64,000 bases of DNA from Lachnospiraceae bacterium. Its GTDB lineage: Bacteria > Bacillota > Clostridia > Lachnospirales > Lachnospiraceae. Positions 48,539 through 57,424 of the stretch are shown here, piece by piece (position 1 is the stretch's first letter; every line of letters begins with the position of its first letter). The notes under the pieces are model-generated. The model was given only the letters and a program-made list of their open reading frames with translations. It had not been told where the DNA came from and searched no databases. The position numbers and the translations under genes are program-made. The DNA is taken from the NCBI GenBank assembly GCA_030526405.1, contig JAUNCZ010000005.1, positions 17,289-81,288 of the forward strand, read 5' to 3'.

Positions 48539-49294
48539 ATGATCAGAATTATTATGCATGGCTGCAATGGCCATATGGGTCAGGTTATTTCAGGTCTGGT
48601 TGCAGCAGACCCAACAGCAGAGATGGTTGCCGGAATCGATCTGGTGGACAACAGAGACAATGGCTACCCTGTATTTACAGACATCAACAGCTGCGATGTG
48701 GAGGCTGACTGTATGATCGACTTCTCCTCCTACAAGGCTGCTGACAGTGTGCTGGAGTATTGCCGTGAGAAAAAACTGCCGCTGGTTCTGTGCACAACAG
48801 GACTGACACCGGAGCAGCTGGAGAAGGTACAGGAGTACAGCAAGGAGACAGCAATCCTCCGTTCTGCAAATATGTCTCTTGGTATCAATACACTGATGAA
48901 GCTGATTGCAGACGCTGCAAAGGTGCTGGCAACAGCGGGCTTCGATATGGAGATCGTGGAGAAGCATCATAAGCTGAAAAAGGATGCTCCAAGCGGAACA
49001 GCCCTTGCACTGGCTGACAGCCTGAACGCTGCAATGGACAATGCATACAACTATGTGTATGACAGAAGCGACAGACATGAGGAGAGAGATGCAATGGAGA
49101 TCGGTATCTCCGCAGTCCGTGGCGGAACCATCGTAGGTGAGCACGAGGTGATCTTTGCAGGTCCTGACGAGGTGATTGAATTCAAGCATACAGCATATTC
49201 AAAAACTGTGTTCGGAAAGGGTGCTGTGGAGGCAGCGAAATATCTGGCTGGAAAACCGGCAGGCTTCTACGATATGAGTGATGTGATCGGCTGA
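48539..49294 (+). CDS. dapB: 4-hydroxy-tetrahydrodipicolinate reductase
   Basis: NAD(P)H-dependent second step of the diaminopimelate pathway. 251 residues. N-terminal dinucleotide loop GCNGHMGQ (5-12), the central CTTGLTPEQ segment, and the substrate-binding EKHHKLKKDAPSGTAL (about 141-156) with the catalytic His and Lys. An ATAAGGATA site lies about 12 bases before the ATG. The pair serves both lysine and wall cross-linking. Confidence 0.96.
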   Translation: MIRIIMHGCNGHMGQVISGLVAADPTAEMVAGIDLVDNRDNGYPVFTDINSCDVEADCMIDFSSYKAADSVLEYCREKKLPLVLCTTGLTPEQLEKVQEYSKETAILRSANMSLGINTLMKLIADAAKVLATAGFDMEIVEKHHKLKKDAPSGTALALADSLNAAMDNAYNYVYDRSDRHEERDAMEIGISAVRGGTIVGEHEVIFAGPDEVIEFKHTAYSKTVFGKGAVEAAKYLAGKPAGFYDMSDVIG

Positions 49295-49328
49295 TTCTGC
49301 AGGGAATAAACAGATAATCAAAAAAGAG

Positions 49329-49372
49329 AACGGAGCAGTATATCTGATCAGCAGATGTACAGCTCCGTTTTT
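49329..49372 (+). terminator. Terminator after dapB
   Basis: ACGGAGC pairs with GCTCCGT, with inner TATATCTG/CAGATGTA, followed by TTTTT. Confidence 0.85.
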
Positions 49373-49432
49373 GTGCAGCAGGAGTGAGAGTGCGTTGAAA
49401 ACCCACTTCATTCTGGTCCATGGTGATCCTGG

Positions 49433-49461
49433 GTGACAGGGAAAAGACTGTAGTGTATAAT
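49433..49461 (+). promoter_or_regulatory. Promoter of the DUF5717 operon
   Basis: GTGACA at 49433-49438, 17-bp spacer, perfect TATAAT at 49456-49461. The leader to the GTG start is about 93 bases. Confidence 0.7.
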
Positions 49462-49560
49462 GGAGCCAGGTCTCACGTGCGTTGGACCTGAATAGGATTT
49501 TAACGACCAGGTGCAGACAAAGACATCTGGTATAACAGAAATAAGAGCAGGAGAAACAGC

Positions 49561-52500
49561 GTGAATAACAGAATGGATGAAATTCTTTCCGGCGGGATCC
49601 AACCCAGCAGGCCGGAACTGATATCCTCTCTTTCTGAGCTGAGGCTCAGGATACAGGAGGGGAAAAAATATAAGGGTTCCATTACGCTGGAGGCGGCAGA
49701 TGGAAGCAGAATAAAGGGACTGGTCACCACAGACTGTCACAGGATCCTGCTGGCAGGTAACAGCATTGCAGGTACCTCCTGTAAGGTGCTTTTTGGTGTG
49801 GATTCCACGGGCCTGAAGGCTGGGGACAGGATCAGCGGTGCCATTGTGGTTAGCTGCAGTCTGGCAGAGAAACGGATTCCCCTTGAGGCAGAGATCGTCA
49901 GTGAGACAGTAATCGGTTCCCAGGGAGAAATCAGGAATCTGGAGGAGTTTGCAGCCCTGTGCAGAAAGAGCTTCAGAGAGGGATTCAGACTGTTTACCGG
50001 CAGCTCCTTCCCGGAGCTTCTTGCGGGAAGGGACAGGGAATATCTGCCCCTGTATGCAGGTCTGTCCCACAATCCGGTTACCTATCAGCATCTGGAGGAG
50101 TTTCTCACAGCTGCAGGTCTGAAGGAACCGGTGGCGATCAGCACAGATCGTCAGGAAAAGGCTGTGTATCATCTGGAGACATCACAGAAGGATACTCTTT
50201 ACATTTTTAAGAATAACTGGGGCTATGTCCGGATTGAGGCGGAGGTGACAGGAGATTTCCTGCAGTTGGAGAAAAAGGTGATCACCTCCGAGGACTTCAT
50301 CGGCAGGGCCTATGGACTGGAATTTATCATTGACCGGGAACGGTTGCATCCGGGACGGAATTACGGAAAACTCCGTCTGAAGACCCTGCATCAGGAAATT
50401 GAGCTTTCCATAGAGGCTTCAGCAGGAAAACCTGCTGTGGTGGAGGGACTTCCGGAGGCGAAATTCCGGGCAGCCATAGCCAGGGATATGCTGGATCTGC
50501 AGATGCACAGGCTGGACTACAGAACCTGGCATGAGCGGGGACTGAGAGACATATCGGAGCTGCTGGAGGAGGAGCCGGAAAGCTCCCTGGCAGTGTTATA
50601 CGATATCTATCTTTCCTATTCCAGAGATGATCTTGTCAGGATGCGGCAGCTGCTGGCTCTGTTTGAGAATGGCAGCAGGACTCTGGGCTCAGAGGAGGAG
50701 GAAGTCTGGTACCTGTATTTTTCAAAGCTGGCGGGAATCAGGAAAAATGGTGCAAGGGAGCTGCTCTCTCTCCTGAGACTGAAGCTGGAACAGTCACCGG
50801 ATCAGTATCTGTATCTGCATCTTCTTCTTCAGGAGGATCCCTCCTATGAGCATATGTCAGCCCGGATCATGTATGAGCTGGAGCAGTGCTACGAAAGAGG
50901 ATGCAACAGCCCCTTCCTTTATCTGAAGGCATGGAAGATGCTCAATGATCAGGAAGCTCTTCTCAGAAGGATCACTCCCTTCTATCTGCAGGTGCTTCGC
51001 TTTGCAGCAGTAAGAGACCTTCTGTCAGAATCTCTGTACAGAAGAGCCGCCTTTTTAAGTGGCAGTATCCGAAGCTTTTCAGAGCCCCTGTACCGTCTGC
51101 TTTCAGCGGGATACAGAAAATATCAGTGTGTGGATATCCTGGAGGCTATCTGTAAGCTGATCATGAAGGGACAGGCGTACCGAAAGGAATATTTTCAGTG
51201 GTATGCTCTGGCAGTGGAGAAGGAACTGCGTATCACAAGGCTGTATGAATACTATATGGAGACTATTCCGGAGGAGATGGCAGACCAGATTCCCAGACAG
51301 ATTCGTCTCTATTTTTCCTACAATAATACGCTGGGAGAGAAAAAACGGGCCATTCTTTACAATAATGTGTTGCTTCACAGAGGGGACGATCGTACCTGTT
51401 ATCTGAACTACCAGGGGGCCATTCGGAGATTTACGGTTCAGGCTCTGGAAAAGGGAAAGATTTCTGAGGAGTATGCCCGTCTGTATCAGGCCATGCTGGA
51501 GCGACCGGGAACACTGGAGCTGGCGGAAAAGCTGGTGAAGGTGCTGTTTCGCTGGAAAGTGGAGGTGGATCATCCTTCCGTGCGCCAGGTGATCGTCTGC
51601 CACAGAGCCATGAAACAGGAGCGCAGCTATCCCTGCCGGGATGGGGTTGCTTATGTGGATCTGTACAGCGAGGATGCCTGTATTCTCTTTGAGGATGAGA
51701 AAAAGCGTCGCTTCCGGGCTGGCATCAGCTATAGCTGTAAGCCGCTGATGGAGGTGAAGGATATTGCCTGCAGCTGCATGGAGATGGGCGTCTCCGATAC
51801 CGGTCTGGAGCTGTATCTCTGCAGGGAGCAGAGCCGGAACATGGAGATCAACGGCAGAACACTGGAATGGTATCAGAAGGCAGAAGAGAATCAGGAGTTC
51901 TCGGAGGAATACAGAAGAACTGTTCGCAGGAAGCTTCTGGAGTACTACAGAGAGAATCTTGCAGATGAGCGCCTGCTGATCTCCGTGTTGACAGGAGATA
52001 TGCGCCGCTTTGGAGAGGCTGACAGGGTAAATACAGCGGTGCTGCTGATCGAGAGTGGCCTGTATGAGAAGGCATTTTCCATTGTATCGGAATTTGGCTG
52101 TGAGGGTATTCCCGACGGTCTGCTTCTGCGACTGACCAGCCGCATGATCCAGAGGGAAGACTTCCGGGAAGAGGAGGAACTGCTGGCGCTGGCAGAGTAT
52201 GTGTTCCGAAGGGGAAAATACGATGAGAATATTCTGCTTTATCTGGTGGACAACAGTCTGGGCTCTGTAGCCTATCTCACGGAGCTGTGGGAGAGCGCCA
52301 GAGGCTTTGGGCTGGAGCGGGTAAAGCTGGAGAAGAGGATCCTGATGCTCTCTGTTCTTACAGGTACCATGCCTGCTGACGAAGGAGTTGTTCTGGAAAG
52401 CTATGTGCTGAATCAGGGACAGGAACCGGTGATCACCGCATTTCTTACCTGGACAGCCCTCTGCTGGATCTACAGGGATCTGGAGATTCCGGAGAGGATC

Positions 52501-53100
52501 GTCGACTGTCTGGAGAAACTGGTCAGTCGGAACTGGGAGCTGAATCTCATATGCCGTCTGGCTCTTCTGAAACAGTATTCCTTCCAGGAGACCCTTACTC
52601 CCCAGCAGGAAAAGGAGGCAGAAAAAATACTGGCTCTTTGCAGAGAGAAAAAGCTTGCATTTGCCTTTTTCAAAGATCTGCCCCTGCATCTGATCCGTCA
52701 GTACCAGCTTGAGAACAGGCAGTTTGTGGAGGAGCGGTTCCCCCAGGGCACAAGGGTTACCATTCATTACTGTATCGGTAAGGGGGATGAAACCCGGCTT
52801 CCGTGGAAATCGGAGCCCTTAAGGGAGATGATCCCAGGGATTTTTTCAAAGGAATTTCTTCTGTTTTATGGGGAGGTTCTCACCAGCTATCTGACCTGGT
52901 CGGTGGAAGGGGAGGAACTGGAAAGTCAGAGAAGACAGATGACACTTACAAGTATGGATACGGAGGGACACAGCCGTTACAGGCTCCTGAACCGGATCCT
53001 GGCTGAGAAGGCCATGGGAAACCAGGAGAAAATGCTCACCGCAGTGGATGAATATCTGTGGAAGGATGCATTTACAGAGCATTTCTGTAAGATCATGTAA
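49561..53100 (+). CDS. Giant DUF5717-like protein, unknown function
   Basis: 1179 residues, soluble, no signal or membrane span. Residues about 1-300 are beta-rich with three Ig-like or OB-like segments (for example YKGSITLEAADGSRIKG and EAEVTGDFLQLEKKV). From about 305 to 1000 it is a long chain of helical pairs with Leu/Tyr/Arg spacing like TPR or HAT repeats, interrupted by a beta insertion (about 690-770). The C-terminus (about 1040-1179) is mixed. I recall this as the Lachnospiraceae DUF5717 family, with N- and C-terminal Pfam entries; not searched. GTG start, 6 bases after AGGAGA. It heads an operon with an Hsp70-like and a TPR protein, so a scaffold or client-handling role is inferred. 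Confidence 0.75.
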   Translation: MNNRMDEILSGGIQPSRPELISSLSELRLRIQEGKKYKGSITLEAADGSRIKGLVTTDCHRILLAGNSIAGTSCKVLFGVDSTGLKAGDRISGAIVVSCSLAEKRIPLEAEIVSETVIGSQGEIRNLEEFAALCRKSFREGFRLFTGSSFPELLAGRDREYLPLYAGLSHNPVTYQHLEEFLTAAGLKEPVAISTDRQEKAVYHLETSQKDTLYIFKNNWGYVRIEAEVTGDFLQLEKKVITSEDFIGRAYGLEFIIDRERLHPGRNYGKLRLKTLHQEIELSIEASAGKPAVVEGLPEAKFRAAIARDMLDLQMHRLDYRTWHERGLRDISELLEEEPESSLAVLYDIYLSYSRDDLVRMRQLLALFENGSRTLGSEEEEVWYLYFSKLAGIRKNGARELLSLLRLKLEQSPDQYLYLHLLLQEDPSYEHMSARIMYELEQCYERGCNSPFLYLKAWKMLNDQEALLRRITPFYLQVLRFAAVRDLLSESLYRRAAFLSGSIRSFSEPLYRLLSAGYRKYQCVDILEAICKLIMKGQAYRKEYFQWYALAVEKELRITRLYEYYMETIPEEMADQIPRQIRLYFSYNNTLGEKKRAILYNNVLLHRGDDRTCYLNYQGAIRRFTVQALEKGKISEEYARLYQAMLERPGTLELAEKLVKVLFRWKVEVDHPSVRQVIVCHRAMKQERSYPCRDGVAYVDLYSEDACILFEDEKKRRFRAGISYSCKPLMEVKDIACSCMEMGVSDTGLELYLCREQSRNMEINGRTLEWYQKAEENQEFSEEYRRTVRRKLLEYYRENLADERLLISVLTGDMRRFGEADRVNTAVLLIESGLYEKAFSIVSEFGCEGIPDGLLLRLTSRMIQREDFREEEELLALAEYVFRRGKYDENILLYLVDNSLGSVAYLTELWESARGFGLERVKLEKRILMLSVLTGTMPADEGVVLESYVLNQGQEPVITAFLTWTALCWIYRDLEIPERIVDCLEKLVSRNWELNLICRLALLKQYSFQETLTPQQEKEAEKILALCREKKLAFAFFKDLPLHLIRQYQLENRQFVEERFPQGTRVTIHYCIGKGDETRLPWKSEPLREMIPGIFSKEFLLFYGEVLTSYLTWSVEGEELESQRRQMTLTSMDTEGHSRYRLLNRILAEKAMGNQEKMLTAVDEYLWKDAFTEHFCKIM

Positions 53101-53113
53101 CGGGGGAACAGGT

Positions 53114-54364
53114 ATGGAAGTAAATAACGTAATGATAGGAATCGATCTGAACAGAGACGGTTCACAGCTCTGCTTTTATGACAGGGCAGGCGAAGAGGCT
53201 GTCAGTGTTCCTGTGAGAGCAGGATCGGAGCAGCTTACCTTCCCCACACGCCTGTGTATGGTCCCGGCGGAAAATGCCTGGTATTACGGAATAGAAGCAG
53301 AATATTTTGCTGAAAGAAAAAACGGAATCCTGCTGGATCAGCTGTATGACCTCTGGGAAGAGGGGGAAAGTATCCGGATCCAGGAAAAGGAGTATACAGC
53401 AGCCCAGCTTCTGGCAGTATTTCTGGAAAAGGTGCTGGGCATGGTAAAAATCACCAGGCCCTCACTGGAGGTGGGCTGTCTGATGCTGACGGTCCCGGGG
53501 CTCACAAGGAAATTTGTGGGGACCATCCGACAGGCCTATGAGATTCTGGGACTGCCGAAAAACAGAGGCTGTATCCAGGATTACAAAGAAAGCTTTTTTG
53601 TGCACACCATGTTTCAGAGTCAGGATGTGTGGGCCAGAAAAACAGGTCTGTTTGAGTTCAGAAACGGGCAGGTACAGTTCCAGGAGATGGAACTGAAGGG
53701 AAGAACAAAGCCTGTCACTGCCTACGTAAATAACAGGGGAAGACGCCCCCTTTCCGGAAATCCGGAGCAGAAGGATCAGCAGCTGTTGGGCTTTATCAGA
53801 GAGATGCTGGGAGAGGATATGTATTCCGGAATCTTTCTGGTGGGAGAGGAATTTGATCAGAGCTGGGCAAGGGAGTCGGTGCGCACGTTGTGCAAAGGCC
53901 AGAGAAAGGTATTTGCCGGCAGCAATCTCTTTGCCAAGGGAGCGGCCCTCTCTGCCATGGAAAAGCTGGAGGGCAGTCATCTGAAGGGCTTCCAGTATGT
54001 GGGAAGCGATCTTGTGCGCTACACCATCTCCATGGAGCTGCAGGTGCAGGGAATCGTGACGGTATATCCCCTGATCGCAGCGGGAGGAAACTGGTACGAT
54101 ACCTCTGCTGAATTTGAGATCATTCTGGACCAGCAGGAGGAGCTGACCTTCCTGGTGAACAGAATGCATGAGAAGGCAAGAAAGAAGCTGGTGATGCCTC
54201 TGCCGGGGCTTCCGAAGCGACCGGGAAGAGCCAGCAGACTGAGGGTCTGTATGGAATATGAAACTGCCGGCAGATGCCGCATCGATGTGGAGGATCTTGG
54301 CTTTGGTGAGATGTTCCCGTCCAGTGGAAAAATCTGGCGTGAGATAATGGAGGAGCAGAGTTGA
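53114..54364 (+). CDS. Degenerate Hsp70/actin-fold protein (DUF5716-like)
   Basis: 416 residues. The layout follows an Hsp70 nucleotide-binding domain: IGIDLNRDGSQLCFYD at the phosphate-1 place, LTFPTRL and YYGIEAEYF (like DnaK's IPT and GEEAK), a VGCLMLTVPGL stretch then IRQAYEILGLPKNRGCIQDYKES (like ITVPAYF and GL...INEPTAA), and GIFLVGEEF...AKGAALSAM like DnaK's LVGGST...ALGAA. But the phosphate-2 DxGGGT motif is replaced by GLFEFRNGQVQF, and the conserved GGST is absent, so ATP hydrolysis is doubtful. The C-terminal beta part (about 310-416) may bind partners. ATG 53114 follows GGGGG; a longer frame to 53048 overlaps the upstream gene. Confidence 0.75.
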   Translation: MEVNNVMIGIDLNRDGSQLCFYDRAGEEAVSVPVRAGSEQLTFPTRLCMVPAENAWYYGIEAEYFAERKNGILLDQLYDLWEEGESIRIQEKEYTAAQLLAVFLEKVLGMVKITRPSLEVGCLMLTVPGLTRKFVGTIRQAYEILGLPKNRGCIQDYKESFFVHTMFQSQDVWARKTGLFEFRNGQVQFQEMELKGRTKPVTAYVNNRGRRPLSGNPEQKDQQLLGFIREMLGEDMYSGIFLVGEEFDQSWARESVRTLCKGQRKVFAGSNLFAKGAALSAMEKLEGSHLKGFQYVGSDLVRYTISMELQVQGIVTVYPLIAAGGNWYDTSAEFEIILDQQEELTFLVNRMHEKARKKLVMPLPGLPKRPGRASRLRVCMEYETAGRCRIDVEDLGFGEMFPSSGKIWREIMEEQS

Positions 54365-55137
54365 TGGGTGTTGCAATATTATGTCAGATTCCCAGGGCTG
54401 AGAAACCCTGGTATCTGGAAAATACAGGTCTGAATATTTACTCTGCAGAGGAGCTGGGCTACTTTATCTGCAATAATCCGGCTCTGGCGGATGAATCCAT
54501 TGTCTGCAGCGGATTTGTGCAGTGGGTGAAGGAGGAGCTGAAGCAGAGCCGACTGGCTCTGAAGCTGTCCCATATCCTGAATGGGGAAACCTACACAGAG
54601 CGGGATTTTATCCTGACCTTTCTGAAGGAGACCTGCTATCTGAATGTGAAAGAGCTGGCAGGCTTTGAACAGCAGCTGCAGGAATTTGCAGAAAAACCTC
54701 TTTCCCAGCGACTGAAGAGAAAAGCAGATACACTGATGCAGCATGAAAAGTATAACCGTGCGCTGAACTACTATCAAGAAGCTCTGTTCTGTAAGGATCA
54801 GGGCAATATGGGTTCCCAGTTCCGGGGAACCATCATGAATAATCTGGGCTGTGTGTATGCCCGTCTGTTTATGATGGAGGAGGCCTGTGAGTGTTTTCGC
54901 CTTGCCTATGAGGAACTCCACACATTTTCTGTGTTAAAGAGCTATCTTTTTTCTGTGTTCATGAAGGACGGAGAAGAGGTATACAGACAGAAGCTGGATG
55001 AGTTCGGAGTGGATAAGAAGAGCAGGGCAAAGCTGAAGGAGGAGATTGACTCAGTGCAGATCCCGAAGCGGCCGGAGGATCTGGATGAGGCCCTGGAAAA
55101 CTGGACAGAGTCCTATCACAGGAATACGGACCTGTAG
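54364..55137 (+). CDS. TPR protein of the DUF5717 operon
   Basis: 257 residues. An N-terminal domain (about 1-110, starting MGVAILCQIPRAEKPWYL) of unknown fold is followed by TPR units around KADTLMQHEKYNRALNYYQEAL and NNLGCVYARLFMMEEACECFRLAYEE (about 120-195) and a basic C-terminal helix. It overlaps the Hsp70-like gene by one base (TGATG) with GGAGGAG 8 bases upstream, so the two are made together. TPR proteins often dock Hsp70s; a co-chaperone-like role is inference. A bidirectional terminator follows. Confidence 0.75.
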   Translation: MGVAILCQIPRAEKPWYLENTGLNIYSAEELGYFICNNPALADESIVCSGFVQWVKEELKQSRLALKLSHILNGETYTERDFILTFLKETCYLNVKELAGFEQQLQEFAEKPLSQRLKRKADTLMQHEKYNRALNYYQEALFCKDQGNMGSQFRGTIMNNLGCVYARLFMMEEACECFRLAYEELHTFSVLKSYLFSVFMKDGEEVYRQKLDEFGVDKKSRAKLKEEIDSVQIPKRPEDLDEALENWTESYHRNTDL

Positions 55138-55152
55138 AACAGGCAGATATAA

Positions 55153-55192
55153 GCAAAAAAAGAATCACCAGGAAAGGTGATTCTTTTTTTGC
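55153..55192. terminator. Bidirectional terminator between TPR gene and prs
   Basis: AAAAAAAGAATCACC pairs with GGTGATTCTTTTTTT over a short loop; poly-A and poly-T ends serve both convergent operons. Confidence 0.92.
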
Positions 55193-55211
55193 TTTGTGCG
55201 CGGGGATGAGA

Positions 55212-56396
55212 TCAGAACTTCTCACCGCGATTGAATTTTTCCACCACCTTGCGGATTCTTCCGGAAGGATCCAGCAGAGGTCCCATGGAACCGTCATGGT
55301 TCAGTGTATCGATGAGCAGAGCAATAAACTTGCTCATATTGCAGCCTACATAGTATGGCTTGCTGAGGAGCTCCGGAGTCTGATAGATCAGGTTTGTGGT
55401 GATCAGCTTGGTGAACAGTCCCTCCTCATAGGCCTTGTCGAATTTCTCCAGGCCGCCTGTGAACAGTCCGAAGGTGGCACACATGTAGATATTTCTGGCT
55501 TTTCGCTCCTTCAGCTGTTTTGCCACCTCGATGATGCTGTTTCCGGAGGAGATCATATCATCCACGATGATCATATCCTTGCCCTCCACAGAGGTTCCCA
55601 GAAACTCGTGGGCCACCACCGGGTTCTTTCCGTTTACCATAACGGAGTAGTCGCGGCGTTTGTAGAACATACCCATGTCCACGCCCATATTGTTGGCCAT
55701 GTAGATGGCACGTTTCATTCCGCTTTCGTCAGGGCTGATGATCATCAGGTGATCGGAGTCAATCTTCATGTCAGGAGCATTTCTCAGGATGTTCTTGATG
55801 AACTGATAGGTAGGTGTGATGGTCTCGAAGCCGTGAAGAGGAATGGAATTCTGTACACGGGGATCGTGGGCATCGAAGGTGATGATATTATCCACACCCA
55901 TGTTTACCAGCTCCTGCAGGGCCAGTGCGCAGTCCAGAGAATCTCTTGTGCTTCTCTTGTCTCTGCGGCTCTCATAGAGGAAAGGCATGATCACATTGAT
56001 TCTGCGGGCCTTTCCGGCAACAGCAGAGATAATTCGTTTCAGATCCTGAAAATGATCATCCGGCGACATATGGTTTTCCTCACCGCATACAGTGTAGGTG
56101 AGAGAATGGTTGCATACATCCACCAGGAAGAACAGATCATCACCACGAACGGACTCCAGGATGGTTCCCTTGCCCTCACCGGAACCGAAACGGGAATTCT
56201 TGATGTTGATCACATAGCTGGGGCGCACATAATCTGAGGCCATGTGATTCACAGAGGCCAGACAGATTCTGTCTTTGCGCCATTTTACAATATGGGAATC
56301 TACTTTGTCGCCAATTTCGGCACAGCTGGCAAGGGGAATGATACCCAGACGTCCCACCGGAAGTGCTTCAAAATACTTGTTCTGTAACTGAGTCAT
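55212..56396 (-). CDS. prs: Ribose-phosphate pyrophosphokinase, long variant
   Basis: Makes PRPP from ribose-5-P and ATP. 394 residues, some 75 longer than the usual 315-residue enzyme, with a distinct N-terminus. Family order is kept: MPFLYESRRDKRSTRDSL (like the flexible-loop region), NIITFDAHDPRVQN (the His-containing turn), LMIISPDESGMKR (like PDxGGxxRA) and the PRPP loop IIVDDMISSGNSIIEV. In classical enzymes that loop is DDMIDTGGT, so Asp-Thr has become Ser-Ser. Probably active, but diverged. It overlaps the DnaI-like gene by 4 bases. Confidence 0.88.
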   Translation of the reverse strand: MTQLQNKYFEALPVGRLGIIPLASCAEIGDKVDSHIVKWRKDRICLASVNHMASDYVRPSYVINIKNSRFGSGEGKGTILESVRGDDLFFLVDVCNHSLTYTVCGEENHMSPDDHFQDLKRIISAVAGKARRINVIMPFLYESRRDKRSTRDSLDCALALQELVNMGVDNIITFDAHDPRVQNSIPLHGFETITPTYQFIKNILRNAPDMKIDSDHLMIISPDESGMKRAIYMANNMGVDMGMFYKRRDYSVMVNGKNPVVAHEFLGTSVEGKDMIIVDDMISSGNSIIEVAKQLKERKARNIYMCATFGLFTGGLEKFDKAYEEGLFTKLITTNLIYQTPELLSKPYYVGCNMSKFIALLIDTLNHDGSMGPLLDPSGRIRKVVEKFNRGEKF

Positions 56397-57394
56397 GGAT
56401 TAGGTCCTCCTGTTAATTGTTTCTGGATGCGGATATCCCGCCCAAACATTGGAATCATTTTATAACTGCTGAGAATCCGTGAGAAGATTCGCTCGGAATA
56501 GCTGGCTCTTAAGTCCTCCATGGAAAGATTGGTGGAGATAATGGTCGCCTTGCGGTCCAGGATCCTCTGGTTGATGCAGAGGAACAGCTGGGATGTGGTG
56601 AAGCTGTTGTTCAGCTCAGAGCCAAGGTCATCGATGATCAGCAGATCGCAGTCAAAAATATGACTGTGGGTTTCTGTCAGGGAAAGGTCGGAAGAAAACT
56701 TCCTTGTTTCCAGGGAATCAAACAGCTCGAAGGCCGTCAGGTACAGGACGCTGAAGCCCTTCTCGATCAATTCCTTTGCAATACAGTGGGACAGGAAGGT
56801 CTTTCCAACCCCTGTGTCCCCGTAAATGCACAGATTTTCCGGCTCGTTTCCGAAATTCCAGGAAAAGCTTTTTGCCACAGAGCAGGCACGCTCTGCAATG
56901 GCCCGGGCGGAACGGCGGGTTCTTGGATCAATATAGGTGTCTGAATAGTAGTCCAGACGGAAGGTGTCAAAATTTTCTGTTTTCAGGATTTCCTTCAGAT
57001 TGGACTGGTCGTATAAAAGTTCCACCTCCATCTGAAGAAAGCAGGAGCATTTGCGCCCCTCCTGGGTGTAGCCTGTATCATGGCAGAGGGAGCAGCGGCA
57101 GGGCAGCTCCAGGTAATCCTCCGGATAGCCGTTGCCCAAAAGGAGCACCTTTCGCTCCTCCGCCAGCTCGGACAGAGCCCGGTTCAGGTCAAAGTCGGCC
57201 ATACCGGTGTCCCGTCCCAGCAGAATCCGGGCCTTTTTCAGGGAAAGGGAGGAAACCTCATCGTGGATCTCCGCCAGCCGGGGGATTTTTTCGTAGGTCT
57301 CCTGTATTCTGGTTTCCTGAATCCTTCTGTTGTTTTTCTGCAGATCCTGATAATAGCGGATCACGGAATTGTATTGTGTATTAGTCAGTGCCAT
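56393..57394 (-). CDS. dnaI: DnaI/DnaC-like helicase-loader ATPase
   Basis: AAA+ ATPase that loads the replicative helicase. 333 residues. The N-terminal part has a zinc-like cysteine set C-x-C-x2-C-DTGY-...-C-x-C (Cys99, 101, 104, 116, 118). Walker A is GDTGVGKT (192-199), Walker B LLIIDDLGSE, and a sensor-like TNLSMEDL follows. AGGAGACTAA precedes the ATG. It lies between a DnaD-like gene and prs, so the run is a primosome operon with a nucleotide-precursor gene. Confidence 0.9.
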   Translation of the reverse strand: MALTNTQYNSVIRYYQDLQKNNRRIQETRIQETYEKIPRLAEIHDEVSSLSLKKARILLGRDTGMADFDLNRALSELAEERKVLLLGNGYPEDYLELPCRCSLCHDTGYTQEGRKCSCFLQMEVELLYDQSNLKEILKTENFDTFRLDYYSDTYIDPRTRRSARAIAERACSVAKSFSWNFGNEPENLCIYGDTGVGKTFLSHCIAKELIEKGFSVLYLTAFELFDSLETRKFSSDLSLTETHSHIFDCDLLIIDDLGSELNNSFTTSQLFLCINQRILDRKATIISTNLSMEDLRASYSERIFSRILSSYKMIPMFGRDIRIQKQLTGGPNP

Positions 57395-57424
57395 AGTTTA
57401 GTCTCCGGTAGATGCTGATAAAGA

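Noticed and set aside
53048..53113. N-terminal extension of the Hsp70-like gene
   Set aside because: It overlaps the end of the upstream gene in another frame; ATG 53114 has its own GGGGG site.
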